From: an uncultured Aquimarina sp.
GTDB taxonomy: Bacteria; Bacteroidota; Bacteroidia; Flavobacteriales; Flavobacteriaceae
DNA length: 35,461 nucleotides
Assembly: GCA_947493495.1 (NCBI GenBank)
Contig: CANLRN010000045.1
Location: 1 to 35,461, forward strand
Direction: 5' to 3'
Position numbers and translations under genes: made by a program. Positions 7,210 to 15,834 of the stretch are shown here, in pieces. The notes under the pieces are model-generated. The model did not search any database. It had not been told where the DNA came from and saw nothing but the letters and a program-made list of their open reading frames with translations. Each line of letters opens with the position of its first letter. The stretch's first letter is position 1.

Positions 7210-10200
7210 ATGGAAGAAAAAGTAAAAATAGTAATTATATTTTCTGTTTTGATTATGATCGTAAGTTGTAAGCCTTCATTGCCTAATGATGTGATGAGTG
7301 TTTATGAAAAACTACCAGAAGAAATAGATTATAACATTCATGTAAAACCTATTTTATCGGATAAATGCTTTATCTGCCATGGACCTGACAAAGCTAAGGT
7401 AACAGCGGGACTTCAATTGCATAGTCCAGAAACTGCTTTTCTAGAATTGAAAGAGTCCCCAGGTAAATTTGCAATAACTCCAGGAAGTTTGAAAAACTCT
7501 GAAGTTTTTCATAGAATTTTATCTGATGACCCAAAATTTATAATGCCAACACCAGAATCCTACTTAAAACTATCTGCAGAAGAAAAAGCGATATTAGTAA
7601 AATGGATAGAAAATGGAGCAGAATATAAAGACCATTGGGCATTTATCGAACCTAAAACTCCTGAAATTCCAAAAGTTGCACAAGAATATAAACCTGCTAA
7701 TCCTATTGATAATTTTGTTTTAGAAAAATTAGAACAGGAAAACCTCACCCCTTCTAAAAAAGCAGATAAAGAACTATTGCTTCGAAGAGTCTCTCTAGAC
7801 CTTACGGGCTTAGCTCCAACAAAAGAAGAAGTACTTAGTTTTATCAATGATGATTCTCCAAATGCATATGAAAAACAAGTAGATCGACTATTAACCTCTC
7901 CTCATTATGGAGAAAAAATGGCAGTAGATTGGTTGGATTTAGCAAGGTATGCAGATACTCATGGATATTTTGTAGATAGATACAGGGATATGAGCCCCTG
8001 GAGAGATTGGGTAATAGAATCTTTTAATAAAAATAGGCCTTATGATGAATTTGTTACTTGGCAATTAGCAGGAGATTTATTAGAAAATCCAACTAAAGAA
8101 CAAATATTGGCTACAGGTTTTAACCGTCTTCATCCACAGAATCTAGAAGGCGGTATTATTGATGAAGAATATAGATCAGAATACGTCTCGGATCGTACCA
8201 ATGTAGTTGGTCAGGGATTAATGGGACTTACAGTAGCGTGTGCTAAATGCCATGATCATAAATATGACCCTATTTCGCAAAAAAATTATTTTGAGTTATA
8301 TAGTTTCTTTAATCAGATAAACGAATCTGGGCAAATCCCTTGGGATTGGTCTATACCAGTCCCTACCTTATTACTTCCTACAGAAGATGAAGAAAAGATG
8401 ATGGCCTATATCGATGGTTTGATTAAAAATGAAGGCAAAAAATTGGAGACTGTAATAGCTGAAGAGTTAACTCACGCAGACCAATGGATTGCCGAAGAAA
8501 AATATAAGAGAGATTCCTTTAAAGATAATAAGCATCTTCTAGCATATTATGATTTCGAAAATACTAGAATAGCGAATAAGCTAAATCCACAACAAAAGGG
8601 TAATATTAAAACCCAACATACAAATAATCAAAAAACGGTGCTTAAGAAAGGATTTTCAGGCAAAGGACTTCATTTTGATGGGGATGCTTGGCTTGATTTA
8701 GGTAAAGTCGGAATTTTTCAGCGTAGTGAAGCTTTTAGCATAGGGTTACGCGTATTTGTGCCTAAAGATTTAAAAGAAGGTGTAATTTTTCATAAAGCAC
8801 AAGGTACTCGTTTACATAGTTATAGAGGATATCACTTGACCATAAAAGAAGATAATACGCTCGAGTTATTATTAGCACACGTATGGCCTGATAATGCAAT
8901 TGTAGAGCGAACGATAAAAAAAGTACCTAGAGATGAGTGGATACAATTGACACTCACTTATGATGGGTCTAGTAAGGCTAAAGGACTTAAAGTCTATCTC
9001 AATGGAGAAGAAATGGAATCTAAAGTAGAAGTAGATAACTTATATAAGGATATTATATTCCATGATTTTGAAGACTACATTTATCCAAAACCGATTGAGC
9101 CTGGATTACAACTAGGAGCAAGATGGAGAGGAAAAGGATTGGCAGGAGGTATTGTAGATGAGCTTATGGTATTTGACAAAGAGCTTACTCCGTTGGAGAT
9201 TCTCAATATAGTGGATAAAAAAATGATAGCTCCCATACTTGCAAAAAATACAGATCAACTCTCTAAAAAAGAACGAGATCAATTGGTTACATATTATTTA
9301 TCATCTCAATCAAAACCTACAAAGGCCGTAGCATCTTCTTTACAAGATTTGCGAACTAGGTATGCAGATAGTGTAAATAATATTAAAGAAATTATGGTGA
9401 TGAGAGACTCACTTGATATACGCAAGACTTTTGTGCTAGAAAGAGGACAGTATGATGCTTATGGAGAAGAAGTGTTTTCTGATACTCCAGAGAGCTTGCC
9501 TGCTATGTCAGAAGAGCTGCCAAAAAACAGATTAGGATTAGCGCAGTGGTTAGTGAATCCTAAGCATCCACTGACTGCTAGAGTTGCGGTTAATAGATAT
9601 TGGCAAAACTTTTTTGGGACTGGTATTGTAGAAACTTCAGAGGATTTTGGGAATCAAGGTACTATGCCTACCCATCCCGAACTATTAGATTGGCTAGCAA
9701 CTCAATTTATATCTTCTGGTTGGGATCTTAAAGCGTTGAACAAGTTAATTGTTATGTCTAATACCTATCAGCAGGATTCTAATATGTCTGATCAATTGCG
9801 AGAAATAGACCCTGATAATAAATTACTGGCTAGAGGAGCTGCTAAACGATTATCAGGAGAAATGTTAAGAGATAATGTATTGCTAGCTAGTGGACTGCTA
9901 AACAAGAAAATAGGGGGCGAGAGTGTAAAACCATATCAACCAGATGGATTATGGATCATGACTCATCTCCCATATAAAAGAGATACTGGAGAACATTTAT
10001 ATAGAAGAAGTCTATATACCATTTGGAAACGAACAGCACCAAACCCAACTCTAGCTACTTTTGATGCAGCAACACGAGAGATATGTTCGACCAGAAGACA
10101 AGAAACAAATACACCTCTACAAGCCTTAGTGTTATTAAATGATCCTACCTATCTTGAAGCTGCAAAAAAAATAGGGAAGAATATGTCACAGTTTTTAACA

Positions 10201-10452
10201 ATAAGAGAAGGTATTGAAGATGCATATATCCGATTGACAGGAAAAAGAATATCTCCAAAAGAACTTACAATTTTGGAGAGTTTACAACAAAAAGAATTAG
10301 AAAAATTCACAGAAAACATACAAAAAGCAGAAGGTTGGTTAAACTCTGGCGATTATAAATTTGAGCAAGACGATAATCTTTCTTTAATTGCTGCAAATGC
10401 AGTTGTTGCTAGTACCATTATGAATTCTGATGCAACTATAACTAAAAGATAA
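7210..10452 (+). CDS. PSCyt1-DUF1549-LamG-DUF1553 lipoprotein (planctomycete-type cytochrome c)
   Basis: A protein of 1080 residues. The N-terminus ends in a lipobox-like IVSC (C20), so it is probably a lipoprotein facing the periplasm or exterior. Domains in order: PSCyt1 with heme motif CFICH (53-57); DUF1549/PSD1 about 150-370, including a second CXXCH (CAKCH, 344-348); a LamG/concanavalin-like domain about 440-670 (HFDGDAWLDLG ... LQLGARW); and DUF1553 about 735-1010 (LERGQYDAYGE, NRYWQNFFGTGIVET). The architecture is common in Planctomycetes and Verrucomicrobia, often beside DUF1501 genes and sulfatases; its reaction is not established. Two heme sites suggest electron transfer, and LamG suggests carbohydrate binding. 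First gene of a four-gene plus-strand set; the DUF1501 gene follows after 4 nt. Confidence 0.9.
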   Translation: MEEKVKIVIIFSVLIMIVSCKPSLPNDVMSVYEKLPEEIDYNIHVKPILSDKCFICHGPDKAKVTAGLQLHSPETAFLELKESPGKFAITPGSLKNSEVFHRILSDDPKFIMPTPESYLKLSAEEKAILVKWIENGAEYKDHWAFIEPKTPEIPKVAQEYKPANPIDNFVLEKLEQENLTPSKKADKELLLRRVSLDLTGLAPTKEEVLSFINDDSPNAYEKQVDRLLTSPHYGEKMAVDWLDLARYADTHGYFVDRYRDMSPWRDWVIESFNKNRPYDEFVTWQLAGDLLENPTKEQILATGFNRLHPQNLEGGIIDEEYRSEYVSDRTNVVGQGLMGLTVACAKCHDHKYDPISQKNYFELYSFFNQINESGQIPWDWSIPVPTLLLPTEDEEKMMAYIDGLIKNEGKKLETVIAEELTHADQWIAEEKYKRDSFKDNKHLLAYYDFENTRIANKLNPQQKGNIKTQHTNNQKTVLKKGFSGKGLHFDGDAWLDLGKVGIFQRSEAFSIGLRVFVPKDLKEGVIFHKAQGTRLHSYRGYHLTIKEDNTLELLLAHVWPDNAIVERTIKKVPRDEWIQLTLTYDGSSKAKGLKVYLNGEEMESKVEVDNLYKDIIFHDFEDYIYPKPIEPGLQLGARWRGKGLAGGIVDELMVFDKELTPLEILNIVDKKMIAPILAKNTDQLSKKERDQLVTYYLSSQSKPTKAVASSLQDLRTRYADSVNNIKEIMVMRDSLDIRKTFVLERGQYDAYGEEVFSDTPESLPAMSEELPKNRLGLAQWLVNPKHPLTARVAVNRYWQNFFGTGIVETSEDFGNQGTMPTHPELLDWLATQFISSGWDLKALNKLIVMSNTYQQDSNMSDQLREIDPDNKLLARGAAKRLSGEMLRDNVLLASGLLNKKIGGESVKPYQPDGLWIMTHLPYKRDTGEHLYRRSLYTIWKRTAPNPTLATFDAATREICSTRRQETNTPLQALVLLNDPTYLEAAKKIGKNMSQFLTIREGIEDAYIRLTGKRISPKELTILESLQQKELEKFTENIQKAEGWLNSGDYKFEQDDNLSLIAANAVVASTIMNSDATITKR

Positions 10453-10456
10453 AGCT

Positions 10457-11962
10457 ATGTGTGATCATCATGATAAATTACGATCTAATAATAAAGATCT
10501 ACAGCAAGTCGAAAAAATGTTTGACAGAAGAGAGTTTTTAACTAAAACTTCGTTAGGGATTGGCGCATTAGCATTAGGCTCATTATTGAATTCTGAAAAA
10601 GCTTGGAGTTCTGTAAAAAATAATGTGCAACCAGATTTAGCAATGTTTAGTAGAAATGACTTAGGCCTACCACATCACGTACCTAAGGCAAAACGTGCCA
10701 TTTATTTGTTTCAAAGTGGGGGGCCCTCACAGCTAGAACTTTTTGATTATAAACCAAAATTAAAAGACTTATTTGGACAAGAATTACCAGAGTCAGTACG
10801 AAAAGGACAACGTCTTACGGGAATGAGCGCGGATCAAACAACCTTGCCCATTGCAGCATCGGTTATAGATTTTAAGCAATACGGAGAGTCTAGAGCATGG
10901 GTAAGTAATGCGATGCCTTATTTATCCGAGGTAGTGGATGATATTTGCTTTATCAAATCTATGCAAACAGATGCGATCAATCATGATCCTGCGATTACTT
11001 TTTTTCAGACAGGAAGCCAACAACCAGGTAGACCTTCTATAGGGTCTTGGCTTAGTTATGGATTAGGATCTGATAATGAAAATTTACCCACATTTATCTC
11101 ATTAATATCAAAAAACGGAGGCGGACAACCACTATATTCACGTTTATGGGGAAATGGTTTTCTTCCTACTGAACATCAGGGAGTACAGTTTCGTAGTGGT
11201 AAAGATCCAGTATTATATCTTACAGATCCCGAAAACTATGACGGGAACGACCGTCGTAATATGCTAGATTACTTAGGGAAATTAAATGAAGTCCAAAATG
11301 ATTTTTATGGAGATCCAGAAATAAATGCTCGCATGTCCCAATACGAGATGGCATTCCGTATGCAAACTTCTATACCTGAAGTTACAGATATGAGTGATGA
11401 GCCAGAATACATATTTGATATGTATGGAAAAGATAGTCGAGACCCAGGAACTTATGCTGCAAATTGCCTCTTAGGACGAAAATTATTAGAAAAAGGAGTG
11501 AAATTTGTTCAATTATATCATCAAGGATGGGATCAGCATATTGGCTGTCCTGGAGGAGTACTCGGAAATGCAAAAAAGACAGATCAAGCTAATGCAGCTT
11601 TAATTAAAGATCTAAAGCAGCGAGGAATGTTCGAAGATACTTTACTTATTTGGGGAGGAGAATTTGGTAGAACTGTATACTCACAAGGTAAACTTACAGC
11701 AAAGGATTATGGTAGAGATCACCACCCTAAAGCATTTACGATGTTTATGGCTGGAGCAGGAGTAAAACCAGGTATTAGTTATGGCGAAACGGATGATTTT
11801 AGTTACAATGTGGTAAAAGATCCGGTACATACACACGATTTTCAAGCTACATTATTACACCTATTTGGGATAGATCACGAACGATTTACTTTTAAGCATC
11901 AAGGAAGAAGATTTAGGCTTACTGATGTTCACGGCCATGTAGTTAAAGATATTTTAAGCTAA
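10457..11962 (+). CDS. DUF1501 protein with Tat-type signal
   Basis: A protein of 501 residues. An N-terminal extension leads to DRREFLTKTSLGIGALALGS, a twin-arginine signal, so export in folded form is likely. Translation may really start at the internal Met just before DRREF. Family motifs are QSGGPSQLELFDYKP near residue 90, GWDQH, GGEFGRT and GRDHHP. DUF1501 is, to my knowledge, placed with the alkaline phosphatase/sulfatase-like fold, and the Asp/His-rich motifs fit a metal site, but no activity is assigned. It is coupled to the PSCyt1/DUF1553 gene (4-nt gap), the usual partner in other phyla. A short hairpin (ATATCC/GGATAT, 11967-11987) follows the stop codon. Confidence 0.9.
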   Translation: MCDHHDKLRSNNKDLQQVEKMFDRREFLTKTSLGIGALALGSLLNSEKAWSSVKNNVQPDLAMFSRNDLGLPHHVPKAKRAIYLFQSGGPSQLELFDYKPKLKDLFGQELPESVRKGQRLTGMSADQTTLPIAASVIDFKQYGESRAWVSNAMPYLSEVVDDICFIKSMQTDAINHDPAITFFQTGSQQPGRPSIGSWLSYGLGSDNENLPTFISLISKNGGGQPLYSRLWGNGFLPTEHQGVQFRSGKDPVLYLTDPENYDGNDRRNMLDYLGKLNEVQNDFYGDPEINARMSQYEMAFRMQTSIPEVTDMSDEPEYIFDMYGKDSRDPGTYAANCLLGRKLLEKGVKFVQLYHQGWDQHIGCPGGVLGNAKKTDQANAALIKDLKQRGMFEDTLLIWGGEFGRTVYSQGKLTAKDYGRDHHPKAFTMFMAGAGVKPGISYGETDDFSYNVVKDPVHTHDFQATLLHLFGIDHERFTFKHQGRRFRLTDVHGHVVKDILS

Positions 11963-12004
11963 TAATATATCCATCTTAGTAGGATATCATAAAAATGTAA
12001 CATA

Positions 12005-13114
12005 ATGAGCTCAAGAAGAAATTTTATAAAAACGACAACATTAGTTGGTGCAAGTGTTGCTACTGTACCCTCTTTTGGTTTTCATATTATAAAAAAAAAT
12101 AAGCCATACAAAGAAGAAATAGTTGGCCATGGAGATTACCAATATAGAATCAATAGAGAGTGGGCTCAGCTTAGTGCCGTACGAACACCTATACTTAATT
12201 GCCATGAGATGCAGATGGATAGTAAAGGAAGGCTGATCATGATTGGAGATCATACGGATAATAACATTATGATCTTTGATAAATCTGGTAAGCTATTAGA
12301 TTATTGGGGGACATCTTATCCTGGCGGACATGGATTAACAATCGCGAATGAGGGAGGAGAAGATTTTCTCTTTCTTACGGATTCTGGCTGGTTCTTAGAT
12401 AAAAAGGGAAAATGGGTATATCACAATGGTAGAGTAACAAAAACGACTACGGCTGGTAAAGTACTCTTTGATATTGGTCACCCGCAAACGATTGGAGTTT
12501 ATAAACCTGGAGATCATTTTTGCCCTTCAGAAACAGCTATTGGACCTAATGGTGATATATATGTAGCAGACGGTTATGGGATGGATTATATTATACAATA
12601 TGATTACAAAGGGCAGTATATAAGACATTGGGGAGGTAAAGAAAATAAAGACCCTAATTACAGATTGAACAGTGCCCACGGAGTAGCAATCGATTATAGA
12701 GATAAAGAAAATCCAATGGTAGTATGCACTTCGAGAAATGAACAATGTTTTAAGTGGTTTACTCTGGATGGAAAATATATAAAAACACTTCATTTGCCTA
12801 ATATGCAAGTATGTAGACCCGTTTTTGATGACCAGAACTTATATGCAGGTGTATGTTGGTCACAACCCAAAGTAGGGAAAACTAACTGGAAAGATCATAC
12901 AGGATTTGTAACCATTATAGAAAATGATAGTGTAGTTTCTAACCCAGGTGGAACAGCTCCAGAATATAAAGATGGAATATTACAAAAATCATATCAATTG
13001 ACTCATAAACCTATAATGCATGGTCATGATGTATGTGTAGATGAGGATAAAAACTTATATATATGTCAATGGAATGCTAATAAAACTGCACCCTTAAAAT
13101 TAGAAAGAGTATAA
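12005..13114 (+). CDS. Tat-exported NHL/six-bladed propeller protein
   Basis: A protein of 369 residues starting MSSRRNFIKTTTLVGASVAT, a twin-arginine signal, hence exported. The rest carries NHL-like repeats: MQMDSKGRLIMIGDHTDNNIMIFDKSGK, AIGPNGDIYVADGYG...YIIQYDYKGQYIRHWG, GVAIDYRD and VCVDEDKNLYICQWN. This fits a six-bladed beta-propeller like SMP-30 or peptidyl-amidoglycolate lyase-type proteins. Several His and Asp residues (HGLTIAN, HGVAID, HGHDVCVDED) recur in blade loops and could bind a metal. The substrate is unknown. It lies 42 nt after the DUF1501 gene and probably shares its transcript. Confidence 0.82.
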   Translation: MSSRRNFIKTTTLVGASVATVPSFGFHIIKKNKPYKEEIVGHGDYQYRINREWAQLSAVRTPILNCHEMQMDSKGRLIMIGDHTDNNIMIFDKSGKLLDYWGTSYPGGHGLTIANEGGEDFLFLTDSGWFLDKKGKWVYHNGRVTKTTTAGKVLFDIGHPQTIGVYKPGDHFCPSETAIGPNGDIYVADGYGMDYIIQYDYKGQYIRHWGGKENKDPNYRLNSAHGVAIDYRDKENPMVVCTSRNEQCFKWFTLDGKYIKTLHLPNMQVCRPVFDDQNLYAGVCWSQPKVGKTNWKDHTGFVTIIENDSVVSNPGGTAPEYKDGILQKSYQLTHKPIMHGHDVCVDEDKNLYICQWNANKTAPLKLERV

Positions 13115-13238
13115 TCTTAATGAGATAGCGTAAATTTAAAATCATAGTGATTCATTAAATAAAAATCAGAAGTAATCTTTCTATGTATTAGCAATCACTT
13201 ATCTCAATATACACAAGCTATAAGTCATAGCCTTAATT

Positions 13239-14624
13239 ATGAAAGAAGTATCAGATATTGTATTATTTTTTGGGAGATTCCACCCCTTAGTTGTCCATCT
13301 GCCAATTGGATTTTTATTCTTCGCCTTTATTCTAGAAATAATGGCAAAATTTCAAAAAAAAGAAGTATTACGCGCAGCAATCCCTTTAGCCCTCTTTTTT
13401 GGCGCTATTAGTGCTATAATAGCTTGTATATTAGGGTATATGCTATCCTTAAGTGGAGACTATGATACAGATGCATTAGATACTCATTTTTGGTTTGGTA
13501 TTGTAACTACTGTGATTGTTTCTATAGCGTGGATTTTGAAAACAGATAAACTAAAAAACAAAATTCCGTCCATGGCCAAAATGAATATGGCCACTATAAC
13601 TTTTATAGTAGTTTTATTGAGTATTACAGGTCACTATGGAGGTAATTTAACCCATGGATCAGATTATTTGACAACATATTTGCCTTTTGGTAAAAAAGAA
13701 AAAATAGTAATCCCAAAAATAAACTCGGTAGAAGAAGCACAGCTATTTGCACATGTGGTGAATCCTATTTTGCAAAAAAAATGCGCCAGCTGTCATAACA
13801 CCGGAAAGAAAAAAGGAGGGCTGTCATTAGAAGGAGAGCCAGCTATTCTCAAAGGAGGAAAACATGGAGAAGTTATTGTCGTAGGAAATAGTAAGCAATC
13901 TGAATTGATACGAAGAGTTCATCTAGATCCAGAAGAAGAAGAGTTTATGCCCCCAGAAGGGAAAACACCGCTGACTAAAGAGCAAATACAAATTATTGAA
14001 TATTGGATTGATCAAGGTCAGGCTAGTTTTGATAAAAATATAGGTACTATTGAAACACCTGATGAGATGAAGACATTGTTAGCACAAGAATTAGGAATAA
14101 TGGAAAAACCTGGTGCAGGAGTGATTTTGGCTACTGCTCCAGCAATCCCTGATAGTGTGTATAAAGAATTAGCAAATTATGGTATTAGAATTAGAGAGTT
14201 GGTAGCAGAAACAAATCAACTAGAAATCTCGATACTACCCGCAGGAAAAGAAAAATTGAGTACAGAAAAAGTGAGTAACGTATTGCGTCAATTATCGAAA
14301 ATTAAAGATAATATCGTACAATTATCAATCCCCGAAAATGGAGTTAATGATGAACATCTTAAGATAATAGGTACTTTTCAGAGATTAAAAAAACTAGGAT
14401 TAGAAAAAAATACAATCACAGATAAAGGATTGACTCATTTAGTGAATCTTAAAGAGTTAGAGAGTTTGAATCTGTATAATAATGAAGCGATTACGAATAA
14501 AGGGACTTCGTTACTTTCTACCATGAAAAATCTAAAACGAATATATGTATGGGGAACAACTGTGGAGAAGAAGGAGAACGACAATAAAGAAGATAAAGAA
14601 AATTCTCAAAAATTTATTTTTTGA
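13239..14624 (+). CDS. DUF2231 membrane protein fused to PSCyt1 heme domain and leucine-rich repeats
   Basis: A protein of 461 residues. The N-terminal DUF2231-like region (RFHPLVVHLPIG) has about four membrane helices (near 16-36, 48-70, 84-100, 117-133) with histidines H15, H20, H83 and H132 that could bind heme b. A PSCyt1-type heme c motif, CASCH (182-186), follows, with DPEEEEFMPPEGKTPLT resembling the usual Met-ligand region. The C-terminus (about 330-445) has leucine-rich repeats (LKKLGLEKNTITDKGLTHLV, LESLNLYNNEAITNKG). The layout suggests an inner-membrane anchor passing electrons between membrane and periplasm. It lies 124 nt after the NHL gene and may have its own promoter. An electron-transfer role with the two upstream cytochrome-type domains is inferred. 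Confidence 0.82.
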   Translation: MKEVSDIVLFFGRFHPLVVHLPIGFLFFAFILEIMAKFQKKEVLRAAIPLALFFGAISAIIACILGYMLSLSGDYDTDALDTHFWFGIVTTVIVSIAWILKTDKLKNKIPSMAKMNMATITFIVVLLSITGHYGGNLTHGSDYLTTYLPFGKKEKIVIPKINSVEEAQLFAHVVNPILQKKCASCHNTGKKKGGLSLEGEPAILKGGKHGEVIVVGNSKQSELIRRVHLDPEEEEFMPPEGKTPLTKEQIQIIEYWIDQGQASFDKNIGTIETPDEMKTLLAQELGIMEKPGAGVILATAPAIPDSVYKELANYGIRIRELVAETNQLEISILPAGKEKLSTEKVSNVLRQLSKIKDNIVQLSIPENGVNDEHLKIIGTFQRLKKLGLEKNTITDKGLTHLVNLKELESLNLYNNEAITNKGTSLLSTMKNLKRIYVWGTTVEKKENDNKEDKENSQKFIF

Positions 14625-14908
14625 TGATTCTTATTTTTAGAAGATATCTTGAGTAGAGTAGTTTTCAACCCAAAAGTTTGACTTTTGTACTATACAGCTA
14701 TAGCCGCGGCAAAATAATCGAAAAATCTGCCTACCATCAGGTAGCGAAAAATGTAAATTGTATAAATCAAAATATTACATTACTTATCATGAATTCTTAG
14801 GGTAAAAGCTTCATTTTGTAATACTTACTACTTATTTAGCTATAAAGACGCAGGAACGAATTAAGAAATTATACTATTTTAGCAAAATGTTTAATTAATT
14901 TTGCAAGC

Positions 14909-15808
14909 ATGAAACGAATAGTATCAGACCATAAAATTGCAGTTTCTTTAGAAAAAATAGAAAAGTCCAAACATTCTTCTTTTTATACAGGAATTTATGA
15001 TCAACCTTATTTTGATGGTGCTTGGCATTACCATCCAGAATTAGAGCTTCTATTAATAACAAAAGGAAATGGAATAAGATTAGTTGGAGATCATGCAGAA
15101 GACTTTAAGACAAATGACCTAGTATTATTAGGAGGATATTTGCCTCATGCCTGGATTCCTGATTCAAAATTTTTAAAAGAAAATTCAAAGCAACATTGTA
15201 GATCAATTTATATTCAATTTAAAAAAGATATTTTTGGGTCTCATTTTATGGATATACCAGAATTAAAAGGGGTTCGTAAAATTCTTACTCATGCAGAGCG
15301 AGGAATAAAAGTTACAGGTAAACATAAAGAAAAAATAATTTCTTTATTTAAAAAAATCCCAAGATCTTCTTCATTAAAACAGTTGCTTACATTGATTAGG
15401 ATATTAGACTTAATTAATCTTTCTGGTTATGATTTATTGGTTTCAGAAAAGTATTTTAAAAATAGTTTTTATTTTAAGTCCAGTAGAATTCTAAAGATTC
15501 ATGAGTTTATTATGGAAAATTATGCAAAAAAAGTCTCTATAAAAGATTGTGCTACCATAACAAATATGACAGTATCTTCTTTTTGTCGGTATTTTAAGAA
15601 TGAAACTACGTATACTTTTACAGAATACCTCAATAAGATTCGGATAGATTTTTCTAAAAAATTATTAGCTCATACAGATGTCCCTATAAAAGAGATTGGT
15701 TTTGATTGTGGATACAATTCAATCCCTTATTTTAATAAACAATTTAAAAAAATAGAAAAAATCTCTCCATATGCGTATAGAAAATCTCAAAAAAGAACTA
15801 CTAATTAG
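14909..15808 (+). CDS. AraC family transcriptional regulator with cupin sensor domain
   Basis: A protein of 299 residues. The N-terminal half is a cupin/AraC ligand-binding domain (WHYHPELELLLITKGNG, then NDLVLLGGYLPHAW). The C-terminal 100 residues hold two helix-turn-helix units (VSIKDCATITNMTVSSFCRYFK and PIKEIGFDCGYNSIPYFNKQFKK, ending SPYAYRKS). It is a one-component cytoplasmic regulator, probably sensing a sugar. It converges with the ferredoxin reductase gene (26 nt between stops) and sits between the PSCyt block and the P450 block, so either could be its target. A TAATTTTG -7-like box lies at 14896-14903, only 5 nt before the ATG, which would give an almost leaderless message; this is weak evidence. 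Confidence 0.9.
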   Translation: MKRIVSDHKIAVSLEKIEKSKHSSFYTGIYDQPYFDGAWHYHPELELLLITKGNGIRLVGDHAEDFKTNDLVLLGGYLPHAWIPDSKFLKENSKQHCRSIYIQFKKDIFGSHFMDIPELKGVRKILTHAERGIKVTGKHKEKIISLFKKIPRSSSLKQLLTLIRILDLINLSGYDLLVSEKYFKNSFYFKSSRILKIHEFIMENYAKKVSIKDCATITNMTVSSFCRYFKNETTYTFTEYLNKIRIDFSKKLLAHTDVPIKEIGFDCGYNSIPYFNKQFKKIEKISPYAYRKSQKRTTN

Positions 15809-15834
15809 CAATATTTTGAAGCGTATGTTTGTTG

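Noticed and set aside
13115..13238. Nested inverted repeats (GAGATA/TATCTC and AGTGATT/AATCACT) between the NHL and DUF2231 genes
   Set aside because: Arms are short, the loop is about 40 nt and there is no T-run; not convincing as terminator or operator.
14691..14770. GCTATAGCCGCGGC-type sequence resembling the centre of the palindromic repeats, with a CTACC/GGTAG hairpin
   Set aside because: The arms do not match the repeat family or each other, so membership cannot be supported; perhaps a decayed copy.
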